A DNA stretch of 64,000 bases from an uncultured Pseudomonadota bacterium. Its GTDB lineage: Bacteria > Pseudomonadota > Gammaproteobacteria > Methylococcales > Methylomonadaceae. The translations under genes and the position numbers were made by a program. The stretch covers positions 1 to 64,000 of the forward strand of contig CAIPQN010000040.1 of the NCBI GenBank assembly GCA_903867225.1, given 5' to 3'. Of the stretch, positions 62,092 to 64,000 are shown in pieces. The notes beneath the pieces are model-generated. The model saw only the letters and a list, made by a program, of their open reading frames with translations. It was not told where the DNA came from and did not search any database. The stretch's first letter is position 1. Each line of letters starts with the position of its first letter.

Positions 62092-63483
62092 ATGAAAACA
62101 TTTTTGCGTAGTTTCATTTCATTATCATTACTTAGCACAAGTGCATTGAGTTTTGCCGACGAAGTTGTCGCACCGACTGTAAATAAAGGTGACACCGCCT
62201 GGGTCATGATTTCGACGATTTTAGTTATTTTGATGATTATTCCTGGATTAGCATTGTTTTACGGCGGCATGGTTCGCGCCAAAAATATGTTGTCGATTCT
62301 GATGCAAGTGTTTGTCATTTTTTCAATGATTGCGATTTTGTGGGCAATTTACGGTTACAGCATTGCATTCACCGAAGGCAATCCGTTTTTTGGTGGTTTC
62401 AGCAAAATATTCTTGAAAGGCATTACGCCCGATTCGTTAGCAGCAACTTTCAGCAAAGGAGTAGCGATTCCTGAATTTGCTTATGTGGCATTTCAATTAA
62501 CATTTGCCGCGATTACACCAGCGATTATCATTGGTTCATTTGCCGAACGCATTAAATTTTCAGCGGTTTTATTATTTACCGCGATTTGGTTTACGTTTTC
62601 ATATTTACCACTCGCACACATGGTTTGGTATTGGGCTGGTCCTGATGCTTACAGTAGCAGAGAAGCTGAAAAGATAGCAGTTGCCACAGCGGGTTTCTTA
62701 TTTCAAAAAGGTGCATTAGATTTTGCAGGCGGCTCAGTTGTTCATATTAACGCAGGTGTTGCGGGTTTGATTGGTAGTTTGTTAATTGGCAAACGAATGG
62801 GTTATGGACGTGAATCACTCGCGCCACATAGCGTAACCATGACCATGATTGGCGCGTCACTGGCTTGGGTTGGTTGGTTTGGTTTTAACGTTGGTTCAAA
62901 TTTAGAAGCCAATGGTTTAGCCACATTAGTTTTCGTTAATACATTGCTTGCAGCTTCAGCAGCAACTTTATCGTGGATGGGCGCAGAATGGTTAATGCGT
63001 GGTAAACCCAGTATGTTGGGTGCAGCTTCAGGCGCAATCGCAGGTTTAGTTGTCATAACACCTGCTTGTGGTTGGTCTGGTGTAATGGGCGCGATTTTCT
63101 TAGGTTTAGCGTCGGGTGGTGTCTGTTTCTGGGCAGTTACGATGCTAAAAACTAAATTGAAATACGATGATTCGCTCGACGCATTTGGTGTTCACGGTGT
63201 CGGTGGAATTTTAGGTGCATTGGGAACCGCCGTTGTTGCAAATCCTGCATTGGGTGGCACAGGCGTTTGGGATTATGTCGCAAATGGTGTAGCGGAATAT
63301 AATTTCAGCACACAATTTATTAGCCAATTTTGGGGTGTAGCGGTTGCCGTCATTTGGTCAGCTGTGGTTTCTTATGCCGCTTATAAAATCGTAGACATGA
63401 TTGTTGGTTTGCGTGTTAGCGAAGAATATGAACGCCAAGGTTTGGATGTTTCAGAACACGGTGAAACTGCTTATCACCTATAA
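62092..63483 (+). CDS. amtB: Ammonium transporter AmtB
   Basis: AmtB conducts ammonium/ammonia across the inner membrane and is gated by GlnK. The 463-residue product has a signal peptide (about 1-22, cleaved after SFA), the first helix block IPGLALFYGGMVRAKNMLS, SFAERIKFSAVLLF, and the twin pore histidines in GGSVVHINAGVAG and DAFGVHGVGGILGALG. Eleven hydrophobic helices are expected. AAGGCGG precedes the ATG. The genes glnK and amtB are almost always linked, as here, but in this order (amtB before glnK) with a porin in front. Confidence 0.96.
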   Translation: MKTFLRSFISLSLLSTSALSFADEVVAPTVNKGDTAWVMISTILVILMIIPGLALFYGGMVRAKNMLSILMQVFVIFSMIAILWAIYGYSIAFTEGNPFFGGFSKIFLKGITPDSLAATFSKGVAIPEFAYVAFQLTFAAITPAIIIGSFAERIKFSAVLLFTAIWFTFSYLPLAHMVWYWAGPDAYSSREAEKIAVATAGFLFQKGALDFAGGSVVHINAGVAGLIGSLLIGKRMGYGRESLAPHSVTMTMIGASLAWVGWFGFNVGSNLEANGLATLVFVNTLLAASAATLSWMGAEWLMRGKPSMLGAASGAIAGLVVITPACGWSGVMGAIFLGLASGGVCFWAVTMLKTKLKYDDSLDAFGVHGVGGILGALGTAVVANPALGGTGVWDYVANGVAEYNFSTQFISQFWGVAVAVIWSAVVSYAAYKIVDMIVGLRVSEEYERQGLDVSEHGETAYHL

Positions 63484-63492
63484 TTTTTGTGT

Positions 63493-63897
<405 letters not shown>

Positions 63898-63901
63898 GAA
63901 A

Positions 63902-64000
63902 ATGATGCACTCAAAAGTTAATTTTTGGACGTGGCTCTGTGCCGCGTCTTTTTTTATTCTGCCGCAAAGCGTTTTTGCCGCAGAGTTAAATCAGGCGAAC
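63902..64000 (+). CDS. Exported or membrane protein, start only (runs off right edge), perhaps a second ammonium transporter
   Basis: Thirty-three codons are visible from ATG 63902 (a second ATG follows at 63905). They encode a signal peptide-like sequence (WTWLCAASFFILPQSVFA) followed by AELNQAN. The start is 4 bases after glnK, so it belongs to the same operon. Ammonium transporters of the Amt family often begin after such a leader with a short sequence like LNxxNTAW, so a second AmtB is possible, but the visible part is too short to prove it. Confidence 0.5.
   Translation, partial: MMHSKVNFWTWLCAASFFILPQSVFAAELNQAN

Overview
The window reads as a chromosomal segment of a gammaproteobacterium with an A+T-rich genome, most likely a methylotroph or methanotroph of the order Methylococcales. 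The clues are a pqqA-pqqB pair (cofactor of PQQ-dependent methanol dehydrogenase), a serine-glyoxylate aminotransferase, a phosphoketolase/acetate kinase operon, and typical gammaproteobacterial gene orders (tig-clpP-clpX-lon-hupB and clpS-clpA beside infA). The taxonomic call is inference; no 16S rRNA gene or methane or methanol oxidation gene lies in the window.

Layout. 1-5.7 kb: a truncated reading frame, pheA, two tandem FapA-like (DUF342) paralogues and ssb. 5.7-9 kb (minus): argJ, mutM, a small His-rich membrane protein and mlaA. 9.1-10.1 kb: rnt-yajD. 10.2-20.7 kb, mostly minus: thrC, a Pat-like ADP-forming acyl-CoA synthetase/GNAT fusion, an exported FKBP isomerase (plus), cysM, ackA-xfp, fabI and slyD. 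20.8-26.6 kb: a small unknown ORF, an orphan oligopeptide-binding lipoprotein, rpiA, rlmKL with an internal 57-bp duplication, and infA. 26.6-31.6 kb (minus): clpS-clpA, an ASCH-domain protein, a cation-efflux transporter and ubiA. 31.7-40.3 kb (plus): tRNA-Leu, tig-clpP-clpX-lon, hupB, tRNA-Val, tRNA-Asp and ppiD. 40.3-47.2 kb (minus): a PilZ protein-birA-coaX operon, a strongly extended triosephosphate isomerase behind pqqA-pqqB, and dnaB interrupted by a 343-residue intein with homing-endonuclease motifs. 47.4-49.1 kb: two terD-like genes and creA. 49.2-52.5 kb (minus): sgaA, sixA and a GNAT/nitrilase fusion. 52.7-58.9 kb: a PilZ-like gene, then fliK and ilvA-DUF4390-hpt-nagZ. 59-64 kb: a nitrogen-control block, with glnA divergent from a porin-amtB-glnK operon across a region holding sigma-54-type elements and an NtrC-like site, and the beginning of another exported protein at the right edge.

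Functional themes. Central carbon: xfp-ackA split sugar phosphates to acetyl-phosphate and acetate, rpiA and tpiA feed the pentose and triose phosphate pools, and sgaA handles glyoxylate and serine. Protein quality control: four peptidyl-prolyl isomerases or related chaperones (exported FKBP, SlyD, trigger factor, PpiD) and the ClpSA, ClpXP and Lon proteases, with a sigma-32-type promoter before lon. Nitrogen: GlnA, AmtB and GlnK. Surface and motility: two FapA-like proteins, FliK and two PilZ-type proteins.

Small or hidden items recovered by direct reading include the 24-codon pqqA gene with its promoter and a terminator-like hairpin before pqqB, three tRNA genes, and many corrected start codons. 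I found no CRISPR array, prophage, complete insertion sequence or recognisable defence island. The most unusual items are the enlarged triosephosphate isomerase, the DnaB intein, the pqqAB-tpi arrangement without pqqCDE, and the PilZ protein with a long helical insertion.
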